DNA of 64,000 bases from Stackebrandtia endophytica (GCF_006716355.1 NZ_VFOW01000001.1:5084001-5148000), one strand, 5' to 3'. Counted from the first letter of the stretch, positions 35,936 through 45,410 are shown. The notes: generated by a model not told the origin, from the letters alone. Numbers and translations are program-made.

Positions 35936-38900
35936 ACCGGTGACCCCCACCAGGCGGCAAACCGATCATTGTGGATGGTCGATTCTCCGGGGACTTCGTG
36001 CTCCTCGCGCAGCGCGAAGAACGTCGTGATCATCGCGGTGGCCTGCGAATCGGTGTCGGCCACGAGCTTCAACCAGTCCGCCATGTCGATGACGGGCAGC
36101 GGAGACCGGTCGCCGCGCAGCCGCTGCCACGCCTGCGACAGCGGCACCGTCTCACCCACCGTCATGTTCCACACGCCGGTGGCTCCTTCTCGAACCAGGC
36201 CGGTGATCGCCTGAGCCGCCAGATCAGCCGGAATCCACGGCTCCCGCACCGGTAGGTCGGGCAGAGCCCCGACCTCCTCACCGGCGCTGATCAGCCGGGA
36301 CACCAGGTCGTTGGGGTTGGCGATTCCGGTGTCGGTGGCCGCCACGACACGCCCCAGTCGGTGGCACGCCACCGGCAGGCCCGCGTCGGCGGCTCGACGG
36401 GCCAGCTCCTCGGCCACCCACTTGGATCGTTGGTAGCCGTCGGTCAACCCGTCATGCCAGGGAAGATAGGCCTCCGGTAGATCGCGGCCGGCGCCCACCG
36501 CGACGGTGGAGACCTGATGGAAGTGGCTACCTCCTTCATAGGCGAGATCCAGTAGGCGCGCGGTGGCGAGCACGTTGACGTCGCGAAGGCTGTCGTATCC
36601 CCGGTTGAGGCTGACACCGGCCGCGCAATGGATGATCGCGGCGGCACCGAGGAGGCGATCGAGGTCGGACACCGGTCCGGTCAAGTCGGCGGACACCACC
36701 TCGACGCGTGCGAGGTCCGGGCGGGGCAGCCCCCAGGTTTCGGCGACCTCGGCCAGTCGTTGTTCGTCACCTCTTGCCACACACCGGATGGGCGCGTCGG
36801 TGGTGCGCAGCAGCTCCGCCAGGACGTGTGCCCCGACGAAGCCGGTGGCACCGGTCAACACGATGTGATCCCCGGTGAGATCGCCCAATTCGGTCCCTGG
36901 TCGCCAGTCACGATCGGCGATCCACTTCGGAGTCTGGTCGGTCCCGGTGTCGGTGTGGGACAGCGCCGCGGCGAGCCCGGCGACGGTCGGGTGTTCGAAC
37001 AGGTGGGCCGCGGTCACGGCGACCCCCAGTAGCGCCGACAACCGGGATGCCGCGGCCACCGTCGACAGCGAGGTGCCGCCGGCGGCGAAGAAGTCGGTGT
37101 GCCGGGTGGCCGGTGCCCGCCCCAAGACCTCGGCGAAGACGGTGTGAACCGCCCGTTCCTGCTCGGTGAGGGGCTCCTCGACCTCGACCTCGGCCCGGTC
37201 CCGACGGTCCCGAAGCGCCCGATAGTCGATCTTCCCAGAGGCGTTGCGCGGCAACCGGTCCAGTAGGTGAATCGTCGAGGGGACGGCGGCGGCCGGCAGC
37301 TGATCGGCCAACCCGGTGGCGAGCTGCTCGGGCTCGGAGACGCCATGGACGAACGCGGTCAGCCTCGGTACGCCGGACCGGTCGACGAGCACCGCCGCCT
37401 CGGCCACACCCGGACAGCGCAGCAGCGCCGCCTCCACCTCCTTGGGATGCACCCGATGCCCGGCGATCTTCACCTCGTCGTCAACCCGCCCGAGGTACCG
37501 CAGGCCATCGTCGGTGGCCTCGACCAGGTCCCCGGTGCGGTACCAACGCCGCCCGTCGACCTCGACGAACCGATCGGACTCCCGGCCGCCCAGGTACCGG
37601 GTCGCCAGGGTCGGACCCGCCAGATACAGCTCACCCCTCGGTCCGATCGCGGTGCCCACCCCTGGAAGGGGCGTCCCCAGACTCACCGGCGCGCCGGACT
37701 CCAGTTCGGCGGTCAGACACACCACGGTGGCCTCGGTCGGGCCGTAGGTGTTGAGCAGCCGCACCGAGCCCGCCACCCGTGCCTGCCATTGTCGGACCCG
37801 TTCCTCGGCCACGGCCTCCCCGCCGATGATGACGGTGTGAACCGACTCCGGCAGGTCGCTCACCCCGTTGTGGATGGCCAGCGCCAGTTCATGCCAGTAC
37901 GCGGTGGGCAGGTCCAGCACGGTGATTCGGTGCCGGGCGACGAAAGCCATGAACCCCGCGATGGATTCGGTGGCGGAGTCGTCGCGAACCACCAGGCACG
38001 CACCGGCGGCCAGCGTCGTGAACACCTCCTCGACGTGGGCGTCGAAGTGCAGTGGCGCGAACTGGAGCACCCGGTCCTCGGGACTGAAGCGGTAGCGCGC
38101 CGACGCGGCGGCGACGAAGTGGTCCAACGCCGACACCGACACCTCGACCCCCTTGGGGGCGCCGGTGGAACCGGAGGTGTAGACGACATAGGCGACGGAA
38201 TCGGGGCTCTGCGGCGCCATCGCGACCGATTCACCACTTTGGGTGCGGGGCAGGCGATCCAACACCAGCCGTGGCGCCGCCTCGGCCAGGATGCGTTCGG
38301 TCCGCTCGGGTGCACCGGCCGGATCCAGTGGCAGGTAACCGGCCCCGGCCGCCCGCACACCCAGGATCGCCAGGATCGCATCGGCTCCGCGAGGCAGCCG
38401 CAGCCCGACCAGGTCACCGGCCGCCACACCGGAGGCGACCAGTCGAGCGGCGATCTCATCCACCCGGCTCGCCAGCTGGGCGAAACTCCACCGGCGGTCG
38501 CCCTCGACCAGCGCGATCGCGTCGGGTCGTCGTTGGGCCAGGTCGGCCAACCGCCGGTTCCACGGTTCCACCGGCCGCGACGGGGTCTCGGCCAGGCGGT
38601 CCCATCGGCTCACCGGACCCGGGTAGTTCAGACAGCCGGTGATCGCGGTCGCGATCTCGTCGAGTCGGTCCGTCGAGTACCCGGCCGGGTTGGCCTGCAC
38701 CGTGAAACCGTCGGCACCGCGCGCGGTGATCGCCAGGTCGTCGACCGGGCCCGCGCTGACGTGTCGCATCGTGGTGTCACAGCCGTCGAAGTCGGGTGGT
38801 TGGGCGAATGGGATCACGTTGACGACCGGACCGAACAGGCGAGCGTTGCCCAGGTTCAGGTCCCGACGCAACGACTCGTACCGGTAACCCTGGTGGCGTC

Positions 38901-39789
38901 GGGTGCGGCGCAACTCGGCGGAGATCGTGGCGGTGACGTCGTCGAGACTCTGCCCGGGCAGGATCTCGACCACCAGTGGCGCGATGTTCATGACCATGGC
39001 GGGAACATCGGCCGCGGCCGTTCCCAACCTGTCGGCCACCGGCACGCCCAACACGACCTTGGACTCCCCGGTGTGTTGATGCAGCGCGGCGGCCACCGCG
39101 GCCAGCAGTCGATGCGGCCAACGCGGACCCGACCGCGTCAGCACGTCACCCAGCTGCTGCCGGTGTTCCAGCACCTCGGCCGACGGCAGTCCGGAACGGT
39201 CGCCGAAGCCACGGACCGGTATGTCGCTCAACCGATCCAGCCAGAACCGACGATCATCGGCGGAATCGTTGTCCTCGCCCGCCACCAGTTGCGTCAACCG
39301 CCCGAACCGGTCCCGGTCGCGCAGCCCGCCCCGGTACCGCTTGGCGACCTGCCGGTACAGCAGCGAATAGCCGTACCCGTCGAGGACGATGTGGTGTGCC
39401 TGCACCAGCCACCACACCTTCTCACCAGAACAGAACAGGGCCGATCGAAACAGGTCGCCTGCGGCGAGGTCGGCCGGCTCGCGCAGTCGGGCGTCGATGT
39501 CGGCCGACACCGTCGACCAATCGGTCCCGTCGGGAAGGTCGACGACCTCGGGACGCCAGGCCCGGTCGACCTCGACGTACTGGGTGAGGCGGCCGTCGGA
39601 CTCGACGAATCGGGCGTGCAACGCCTCGGCGTCGATCACCGTGTCGCTGATCGCAGTCATCAGACGATCCAGGTCGATGCGCCCGGTCAGTTCGACGACC
39701 TCGGCGGTCCAGTATCCGGGGTTGTCCCAGTTCAGAGACTGGCCACGATAGATGCCTTCGGCGGCCGGATGCACCGCGAGCCCGGTCAC
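35929..39789 (-). CDS. Myxochelin-type NRPS: condensation-adenylation-thiolation-reductase
   Basis: The product is 1286 aa. The C domain (about 1-430) has AHHIVLDG at 131-138. The A domain (about 450-860) has YTSGSTGAPKG near 538, NTYGPTEA, YRTGDL near 750 and DDEVKIAGHRVHPKE. The T domain has GGTSLS near 906 for the phosphopantetheine. The terminal NAD(P)-dependent reductase (about 970-1286) has LTGATGFVGAH and YQRSK. My reading of the A-domain code is D-A-E-D-I-G-T-V-V-K, a lysine-type pattern. This is the layout of MxcG, which joins two 2,3-dihydroxybenzoyl units to lysine and releases the product reductively. GTG start overlaps the DAHP synthase stop (GTGA). Upstream frame is the shadow of that gene. 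Confidence 0.93.
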   Translation of the reverse strand: MTGLAVHPAAEGIYRGQSLNWDNPGYWTAEVVELTGRIDLDRLMTAISDTVIDAEALHARFVESDGRLTQYVEVDRAWRPEVVDLPDGTDWSTVSADIDARLREPADLAAGDLFRSALFCSGEKVWWLVQAHHIVLDGYGYSLLYRQVAKRYRGGLRDRDRFGRLTQLVAGEDNDSADDRRFWLDRLSDIPVRGFGDRSGLPSAEVLEHRQQLGDVLTRSGPRWPHRLLAAVAAALHQHTGESKVVLGVPVADRLGTAAADVPAMVMNIAPLVVEILPGQSLDDVTATISAELRRTRRHQGYRYESLRRDLNLGNARLFGPVVNVIPFAQPPDFDGCDTTMRHVSAGPVDDLAITARGADGFTVQANPAGYSTDRLDEIATAITGCLNYPGPVSRWDRLAETPSRPVEPWNRRLADLAQRRPDAIALVEGDRRWSFAQLASRVDEIAARLVASGVAAGDLVGLRLPRGADAILAILGVRAAGAGYLPLDPAGAPERTERILAEAAPRLVLDRLPRTQSGESVAMAPQSPDSVAYVVYTSGSTGAPKGVEVSVSALDHFVAAASARYRFSPEDRVLQFAPLHFDAHVEEVFTTLAAGACLVVRDDSATESIAGFMAFVARHRITVLDLPTAYWHELALAIHNGVSDLPESVHTVIIGGEAVAEERVRQWQARVAGSVRLLNTYGPTEATVVCLTAELESGAPVSLGTPLPGVGTAIGPRGELYLAGPTLATRYLGGRESDRFVEVDGRRWYRTGDLVEATDDGLRYLGRVDDEVKIAGHRVHPKEVEAALLRCPGVAEAAVLVDRSGVPRLTAFVHGVSEPEQLATGLADQLPAAAVPSTIHLLDRLPRNASGKIDYRALRDRRDRAEVEVEEPLTEQERAVHTVFAEVLGRAPATRHTDFFAAGGTSLSTVAAASRLSALLGVAVTAAHLFEHPTVAGLAAALSHTDTGTDQTPKWIADRDWRPGTELGDLTGDHIVLTGATGFVGAHVLAELLRTTDAPIRCVARGDEQRLAEVAETWGLPRPDLARVEVVSADLTGPVSDLDRLLGAAAIIHCAAGVSLNRGYDSLRDVNVLATARLLDLAYEGGSHFHQVSTVAVGAGRDLPEAYLPWHDGLTDGYQRSKWVAEELARRAADAGLPVACHRLGRVVAATDTGIANPNDLVSRLISAGEEVGALPDLPVREPWIPADLAAQAITGLVREGATGVWNMTVGETVPLSQAWQRLRGDRSPLPVIDMADWLKLVADTDSQATAMITTFFALREEHEVPGESTIHNDRFAAWWGSPVH

Positions 39790-40817
39790 GTCGCCTCCAC
39801 CAGGGACGTTTCGACGACCCGGCGGCGCTGCCGGACGGCGGCGGCCAGTTCGGCCAGAACGGGTTCGGTCTGCTCCAGGCTCAGGCACGCATCGGTGATG
39901 CTGACTCCCCGGCGTGGAGCGGGGGAGTGGGGTTGGCAGCCCTCGTGAATGAACGACTCCACCATTACTCCGGCGATACCGGTCTGACCGGCCGAGATCT
40001 GGTCGGCGAGGTCGCGGGCCACCCTCGGTTGATTGCGATGGTCCTTGCCGCTGTTGCCGTGGGAGCAGTCGACGATCAACGTCGGATGGGTTTGACCGGG
40101 CCGCAACAGGTCCAGCGCCTTCTCGACATGGGACTCGTGATGGTTGGGGCCGGACTCGCCGCCGCGCAGCACCAGGTGGGTCGTAAGGTTGCCCGCCGAG
40201 ATACCCCACTGTGGAGTCCCGTCGTCGCCGATGGTGAACACCGGTTGTGGGACGGCTGCCGCCGCCATGGCGTCCACCGCGGGGGCCACGGCACCGTCAC
40301 CCCGGTTCTTGAACCCGATCGGCATGGGCAGCGCCGAGGCCAATCGCCGATGGGGCGGCGATTCCACCGTGCGGGCGCCGATCGCCCCCCAGCAGATCAG
40401 GTCGGCCAGATAATCGGCCAGCAGCGGTTCGACGAACTCACCGGCGATGGGCATCCCCCGGTCGGCGACGGCTTCCAGCAGTGCGCGCGCCGTCGCGATG
40501 CCCTCGTCGACGCGGTTGCCGCCGTCGAGGAACGGGTCGAGCAGCAGACCGGGCCAGCCCAGTCGAGTGCGGGGCTTCTCGACGTAGACCCGCGCGACCA
40601 CGTACAGGTCGTCGTCGTGTCGCGCGGCGATCTCGGTCAACCCCGCGACATAGTCCAACATGGAGCCACTATCGTGGGCGGAGCACGGACCCGCGATCAC
40701 CAGCAGACGATCATCGGCGCCGGACAGGATCCGCTCCACGGCGGTGCGCTGAAGACGAACCGTGTCGCGGTGTCGTCCCGAACGCACCAGAGCCGGATTG
40801 GGAAGCGTGCGCATCAT
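39786..40817 (-). CDS. Type I 3-deoxy-7-phosphoheptulonate (DAHP) synthase
   Basis: The product is 343 aa. Class I motifs are visible: VIAGPCSAHD, VARVYVEKPRTRLGWPG, GFKNRGDG and DCSHGNSGKDH. It condenses PEP and erythrose 4-phosphate, the entry to the shikimate pathway. A dedicated copy inside the siderophore operon would raise chorismate supply for 2,3-dihydroxybenzoate; myxobacterial myxochelin loci also carry one. The ATG at 40817 overlaps the dhbB stop (ATGA), and the stop overlaps the NRPS start. Confidence 0.95.
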   Translation of the reverse strand: MMRTLPNPALVRSGRHRDTVRLQRTAVERILSGADDRLLVIAGPCSAHDSGSMLDYVAGLTEIAARHDDDLYVVARVYVEKPRTRLGWPGLLLDPFLDGGNRVDEGIATARALLEAVADRGMPIAGEFVEPLLADYLADLICWGAIGARTVESPPHRRLASALPMPIGFKNRGDGAVAPAVDAMAAAAVPQPVFTIGDDGTPQWGISAGNLTTHLVLRGGESGPNHHESHVEKALDLLRPGQTHPTLIVDCSHGNSGKDHRNQPRVARDLADQISAGQTGIAGVMVESFIHEGCQPHSPAPRRGVSITDACLSLEQTEPVLAELAAAVRQRRRVVETSLVEAT

Positions 40818-41614
40818 GCGGTCACCAACCGGGCGTGGAATCCCGCGATGGTCGGCTGCGCGGCGAGGTCGGCGAAGTCCACATCGAACCCGGCCGCCCG
40901 CCAGGTCTCGATCAACCCCATGACCCGGATCGAGTCCAAGCCCGCGTCGATCAGGTTCTCCTCGTCGTCGGCCGGTTCGTCCAACAGTGCCAGCACCTGG
41001 GTGCGCACCTGTTCCAGTGTGATCCCGGGACTCAGTCGGTCCACCGTGGTCACCGAGGCACAGGTGACCGCCAGGTGATCCAACGCCAGGGCGTGGCGTT
41101 CGAGGGTGAAGTCGGCGATCGCGTCGGCGACGACGAACGGCTTGACGTTGTGGGAGAACGCGTCCAGCGCGGTGGCGGTGATACCGATGTGGGCGTACAC
41201 CCCGGTGATGATCAGCTGGTCGCGCCCGGAGTCGGCCAGCCATTCCCGCAGGGAGGTGTCGAAGAAGGCACTGTACCGGTGCTTGGTCAAGACCAGGTCG
41301 GTGTCGGCCGGTTCCAGTTCCGAAACGATCTCGGCGTCGCCTTGCAGGCCCGGTCCCCACCGATCGGTCAACAGTCCCCGATGCTCCGGCGATTGCCGCG
41401 GCGGCTGCGCGGTGTAGACGGTGGGAAGTCCTAGCTTCCGCAGCCGGTTGACGTTGTCCACCAGCTGGCCGAAGCCACCGGTGTAGAAGTTCACGAAGTA
41501 CCGCTGCATGTCGTGGATCAGCAGGGCGGCCCGGTCCGGATCGAACCGCCAGGTCAGTCTGTTGTCGGGAATCACGGTGGGCAGCGGGTATGACGACAGG
41601 GTGGGAATACTCAT
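40814..41614 (-). CDS. dhbB: Isochorismatase fused to aryl carrier protein (DhbB/EntB)
   Basis: The product is 266 aa. The isochorismatase domain fills about 1-200 ([14 protein letters not shown] with the catalytic Asp, [32 protein letters not shown]). An aryl carrier domain follows at 205-266 with the phosphopantetheine site [10 protein letters not shown] (Ser228). It converts isochorismate to 2,3-dihydro-2,3-dihydroxybenzoate and then carries activated DHB to the NRPS. It lies between dhbE and the DAHP synthase gene in the operon. Confidence 0.97.
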   Translation of the reverse strand: MSIPTLSSYPLPTVIPDNRLTWRFDPDRAALLIHDMQRYFVNFYTGGFGQLVDNVNRLRKLGLPTVYTAQPPRQSPEHRGLLTDRWGPGLQGDAEIVSELEPADTDLVLTKHRYSAFFDTSLREWLADSGRDQLIITGVYAHIGITATALDAFSHNVKPFVVADAIADFTLERHALALDHLAVTCASVTTVDRLSPGITLEQVRTQVLALLDEPADDEENLIDAGLDSIRVMGLIETWRAAGFDVDFADLAAQPTIAGFHARLVTA

Positions 41615-41653
41615 GACGCCGGTCCTCCAAGGCGGGTTGAGCGGGGTGAATGG

Positions 41654-43210
41654 TTAACGGGCGAAGCCGGCGGCAAGTCGCTGCTTATCGACCTTCCCGA
41701 CCGGGGTTTTGGGCAGTTGCTCGACGAAACGCACCAGGTCGGGGATCTTGTAAGCCGCGATGCCCTGTCCGCGAAGGAAACCGCGCACCTGTTTGGCGGT
41801 GACGTCGCCACCGTCGGCGACGCACACTGCGCAGGCACGCTCCCCGAGGTCGGGGTCGGGAATCGCGATGACCGCCGCGTCGGCGATCCCCGGATGCCGC
41901 CGCAGTCGCTCCTCGATCTCGGTGGCGGCGATCTTCTCGCCGCCGCGATTGATCTGATCCTTGACGCGCCCGGTGACGGTGAGGTGCCCCGAAGGGCCCT
42001 GCCGGACCAGATCCCCGGTGCGGTAGAAACCGTCCACGGTGAACGCGACCTCGTTGTGCGCCGGAGCCCGGTAATAGCCGCGAATCGTGTAGGGGCCGCG
42101 CGTCAACAGATGACCCGGCACACCCGCCGCGACCGGTTGATCGTCATCGTCGACGACACGAACCTCGTCCCACTGGGAGGCCGGACGGCCCTGGGTGGTG
42201 TGGTTGAGCTCGTCATCGTCGTCGTAGCGGGTATAGCAGACCAGGCCCTCGGCCATCCCGAACACCTGTTGGACGCGGGCGCCCAGCACTGGGAAGACCT
42301 CGGCGGCGGCAGCCGCGTCCAACCGGGCACCACCCACCTGCAGCACCCGCAGCGACTGCGGCTTCCAGTCACGTTGTCGCGCCGCCCGCAACCACACCAG
42401 GGCCAGCGCCGGGACCAACGCGGTCATCGTGACCCCGGTGTCGTCGATGAGCCGGAAACACGTGTCAGGACTGGGATCGGCGGCCATGACGACTGTCCCA
42501 CCCGCCCACAGAACTCCAAGGATCCCCGGCGACGACAGCGGGAAGTTGTGCGCGACCGGTAGCGCACACAGGTACACGGTGGACTGATCCAGTTCGCAGA
42601 CCTCGGCGGCGATGCGGACACTGTAGAGGTAGTCGTCGTGCGTGCGGGGGATCAGCTTCGGCACACCGGTGGAACCGCCCGACAGTTGCAACAGCGCCAA
42701 TTCGCCGCCGACCGGTCGCGGCGGCAGCTCCACCGTCGACGTCCCGGGTGCGGCGGCCAGCTCGATCGTCATGATCACCGGGACCGTCCCGCGAACCGAC
42801 GCGGCGATGCCCTCGTGCACCGGTTCACCGGGATGCAGATAGGCGGCCGCATCGGTGTGACGGCAGAAGTAACCGATCTCGGCTTCCCGATGGGCGGGCA
42901 GCGCACACACCGGAACCACGCCCAGCCGCAGAAGCGCGAACAGGACGACGAGATAGTCGATGCCGTTGTGCGACTGGACCACCGCGATGTCACCCGGTTC
43001 GAGCCCTACTGTCAGCAGCCGCGCGGCGGCGGCTTCAACCCGGTCGGCGAGTTCGGCATAACTGAGCCGGCCGGTCACGTCGACGACGGCGATACCCTCC
43101 GGTCGGCTCTTCGCGTGATCGGCCAGCATGTCGGCCAAACCCGCTCCACTCCAGATCCCTTCGCGACGGTACCGCTCGGCGATGTCATCAGGCCACGGCG
43201 TGAACGGCAT
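41654..43210 (-). CDS. dhbE: 2,3-dihydroxybenzoate-AMP ligase (DhbE/EntE)
   Basis: The product is 518 aa. Adenylate-forming motifs include LLQLSGGSTGVPKLIPRTH, the DHB-ligase hallmark PVAHNFPLSSPG, FGMAEGLVCYT, YRTGDLV, and GRVKDQINRGGEKIAATEIE with a conserved C-terminal PKTPVGKVDKQ lysine. It activates DHB as the adenylate and loads it onto the carrier domain of DhbB. The ATG at 43210 lies inside the end of dhbC (23-bp overlap); a slightly longer frame exists upstream. Confidence 0.97.
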   Translation of the reverse strand: MPFTPWPDDIAERYRREGIWSGAGLADMLADHAKSRPEGIAVVDVTGRLSYAELADRVEAAAARLLTVGLEPGDIAVVQSHNGIDYLVVLFALLRLGVVPVCALPAHREAEIGYFCRHTDAAAYLHPGEPVHEGIAASVRGTVPVIMTIELAAAPGTSTVELPPRPVGGELALLQLSGGSTGVPKLIPRTHDDYLYSVRIAAEVCELDQSTVYLCALPVAHNFPLSSPGILGVLWAGGTVVMAADPSPDTCFRLIDDTGVTMTALVPALALVWLRAARQRDWKPQSLRVLQVGGARLDAAAAAEVFPVLGARVQQVFGMAEGLVCYTRYDDDDELNHTTQGRPASQWDEVRVVDDDDQPVAAGVPGHLLTRGPYTIRGYYRAPAHNEVAFTVDGFYRTGDLVRQGPSGHLTVTGRVKDQINRGGEKIAATEIEERLRRHPGIADAAVIAIPDPDLGERACAVCVADGGDVTAKQVRGFLRGQGIAAYKIPDLVRFVEQLPKTPVGKVDKQRLAAGFAR

Positions 43211-44330
43211 GCTGCCCCTCCTCGGCGAGGTCGGCACCCAAAGCGGTCAACATGGTCGCCAGCTTCGCGCCGGTCTCGGCCAGCTCGGCCTCCGGTTCCG
43301 AACCGGCGACGATTCCCGCACCGGCGAACAATCGAGCCGACGATTCGGTGAGCTCGGCACAGCGGATCGTCACCGCCCACTGGCCGTTTCCGCCCCCGTC
43401 GCACCAGCCGACCATTCCGGCATAGAAACCCCGGTCGAACCCCTCCAACTGGGAGATCGTGGCCTTAGCGGTCGCGGTGGGTGTTCCACACACCGCGGGA
43501 GTGGGGTGCAGGGCCGCCGCCAACGCCAGCGACGAGGGCGCTGGTGACCGCAGCCGCCCGGTGATCCGGGTTCCCAGATGCAGCATCGTTGGAGTACCGA
43601 CCACCGTGGGTGCCGGCGGTGCCGACAGCTCGGTGCAGTACGGCGTCAACGCGCGGGCGATGTCGTCGACGACCAGGGCGTGTTCCCGACGATCCTTATG
43701 CGAGGCCAGCAGTTCCGTGGTGCTGCGACGGTCGATGTCGGGGTCTCCGGTGCGCGGACGCGACCCGGCCAACGGGTGGGCGGTGACCACGTCCCCGTCA
43801 CGCTGCACCAGCAGCTCGGGGCTGCCACCGACGAGATTGCCGCCCCCGGCCAGCGCGCAACCGAAGACGAACCCGTTGCCCTGCCGGTGTCGCAGTTGCC
43901 GCAACAGCGCGGGGACCGTGATCGGCTCGGACAGGTCGATGCGGACGCTGCGCGCCAGAACCACTTTGGACAATTCCGTGGTGTCGATCCGTCGCAGCGC
44001 TTGAGCCACCGCGTCCCGATAGTGCTGCGGTGGCGGTTCGAACGACGGGACGACGGTCCGAGCAGCCGGCGGCTCGGGCTGCGCGGGTAGCGCCGGACCC
44101 CACCGATGCCACTCCGGCACGATGAGTTGCGCCGGTTCGTCGTCGGCGAACGGGACCGCCCCGACCAGGATCTGGTCGCCGTCCAGTGCCCCGAGCACTC
44201 GGACGGCGCGATCGGCGGCCAGAGCCCCGCGCGCCGGCAACACGACCGCGCGGCCACCGGTCAGCAGTGAGCGCGTCGAGGTACCGAAGAAAAACCCGGT
44301 ATCCGCGTCATATTCGTCCACAAGGTGCAT
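43188..44330 (-). CDS. dhbC: Isochorismate synthase (DhbC/EntC)
   Basis: The product is 380 aa. The chorismate-binding fold is shown by VLARSVRIDL, PLAGSRPRTGD, SHKDRREHALVVDDI, LHPTPAVCGTPTATAKATI and GFYAGMVGW. It isomerises chorismate to isochorismate, committing it to DHB. The ATG at 44330 has GGAG 6 nt upstream (from CTATGGAGCGAGTA). Another ATG lies 12 bp earlier. Second gene of the operon, 31 bp after dhbA. Confidence 0.96.
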   Translation of the reverse strand: MHLVDEYDADTGFFFGTSTRSLLTGGRAVVLPARGALAADRAVRVLGALDGDQILVGAVPFADDEPAQLIVPEWHRWGPALPAQPEPPAARTVVPSFEPPPQHYRDAVAQALRRIDTTELSKVVLARSVRIDLSEPITVPALLRQLRHRQGNGFVFGCALAGGGNLVGGSPELLVQRDGDVVTAHPLAGSRPRTGDPDIDRRSTTELLASHKDRREHALVVDDIARALTPYCTELSAPPAPTVVGTPTMLHLGTRITGRLRSPAPSSLALAAALHPTPAVCGTPTATAKATISQLEGFDRGFYAGMVGWCDGGGNGQWAVTIRCAELTESSARLFAGAGIVAGSEPEAELAETGAKLATMLTALGADLAEEGQHAVHAVA

Positions 44331-44361
44331 TACTCGCTCCATAGGGGTGGGAGAGGGGAAG

Positions 44362-45105
44362 TCAGCGCAGCGCAGCGCCGCCGTCGACATACAGCTCCTG
44401 CATGGTCAGCTGAGCCGCGTCGTCGGAGATGAGAAAGGCCACGGCCGCCGCAACGTCGTCGACGGAGGCGACGGTGCCCAGCGGAATACCCAACCGGAAC
44501 CGGCCGGGGTCTCCAGCGGCCACGGCGGCGGGGTCGATCTGGTCGATACCCCACATCGACCGCAACATCGGGGTGTCGGTCGACCCCGGGGCGACCACAT
44601 TGCATCGGATGCCGTGCGGCGCCAGTTCCAACCCGAAGCAGCGTGTCAAGTGGGTGGCGGCCGCCTTGGTGGCGGCATAGCCGCCGATCCCCTGTCGCGG
44701 TACCCCTGCGGCATTGGAGGAGACCGTAACGATGGCGCCGTATCGGCGCGGGATCATGCGGCGGGCCACCGCGCGCGTGACATTGAGGACACCGGTCGTG
44801 TTGACCGCGAGCATGGCCTGCCAGTCCTCGTCTCGACAGTCGGTGAGCTCACCGCCGCGCAGGATGCCCGCCGTGTTCACCAGGGCGGTGATCGGGGGAA
44901 GGTGTTCGGCCACATGGGCCACCAGTTCCTCGACGGCGGTGGGGTCGGTGACGTCGAGCTGGAATCCGTCCGGCATATCGGTAACGGTGGGGGAGATGTC
45001 GCAGGCGGCCACGCGCTGGCCGGTGTCGCGAAGCCGTCGGGCGACGGCTTGTCCGATGCCGGAAGCGGCGCCGGTGACGATCGCGGTCGTGTCCTGAGTG
45101 GTCAT
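44362..45105 (-). CDS. dhbA: 2,3-dihydro-2,3-dihydroxybenzoate dehydrogenase (DhbA/EntA)
   Basis: The product is 247 aa, a classical short-chain dehydrogenase: TGAASGIGQAVA (NAD-binding), NTAG, and the catalytic YAATKAA motif with preceding SSNAAG. The context of dhbC, dhbE and dhbB fixes its role: NAD-dependent oxidation to 2,3-dihydroxybenzoate. First gene of the operon; the ATG follows AGGAGG by 6 nt. The 5' untranslated region is long if transcription begins near the iron box at 45323. Confidence 0.96.
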   Translation of the reverse strand: MTTQDTTAIVTGAASGIGQAVARRLRDTGQRVAACDISPTVTDMPDGFQLDVTDPTAVEELVAHVAEHLPPITALVNTAGILRGGELTDCRDEDWQAMLAVNTTGVLNVTRAVARRMIPRRYGAIVTVSSNAAGVPRQGIGGYAATKAAATHLTRCFGLELAPHGIRCNVVAPGSTDTPMLRSMWGIDQIDPAAVAAGDPGRFRLGIPLGTVASVDDVAAAVAFLISDDAAQLTMQELYVDGGAALR

Positions 45106-45231
45106 CGAAACCTCCTGACAGGTTTGCTGATAACGCCGAGGGTGAAAGCTGCGACTCGGAGGTTGATGCGAGGCCTCGTCGAGTTTGTGCCGGAACTCTG
45201 TCGGGGCTGCGGACTCCTAGATCTAGATATC

Positions 45232-45241
45232 ACCGATCGGT
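45232..45241 (-). promoter_or_regulatory. Palindrome ACCGATCGGT in the dhbA leader
   Basis: A perfect 10-bp palindrome flanked by TATC and ATAG, about 127 bp upstream of dhbA and downstream of the iron box. The form suits a second regulator (for example TetR-type) or an RNA feature of the leader. Function not established. Confidence 0.35.
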
Positions 45242-45322
45242 ATAGCCGGGTTTATCGTGATCGCATGGGGCGGCATCCGGGAAGGGTTACGCCGCAACAC
45301 CAAGCGCTCACGAAGAGGCAAC

Positions 45323-45341
45323 CAAGGCAAGCCTAACCTAA
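45323..45341 (-). promoter_or_regulatory. IdeR/DtxR iron box upstream of the siderophore operon
   Basis: The minus strand reads TTAGGTTAGGCTTGCCTTG, which matches about 15 of 19 positions of the IdeR/DtxR consensus TTAGGTTAGGCTAACCTAA, with one half perfect. It predicts repression of dhbA-NRPS by iron-loaded IdeR. Confidence 0.8.
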
Positions 45342-45410
45342 TTGAATCCTCCGTGGTTGCGGGGTCGCATTGAGTTCCCCAGCTGCGCATTCATCCGCGC
45401 GGCACGGCAA

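Noticed and set aside
35929-39789. Enterobactin- or bacillibactin-type synthetase
   Set aside because: The last domain is an NAD-dependent reductase (LTGATGFVGAH, YQRSK), not a thioesterase, and the A-domain code is not of the serine or threonine kind.
39790-40209. N-terminal 140 residues of the long NRPS frame upstream of 39789
   Set aside because: This stretch is Arg/Pro-rich shadow of the DAHP synthase gene; the GTG at 39789 with GTGA coupling gives a normal condensation-domain start.
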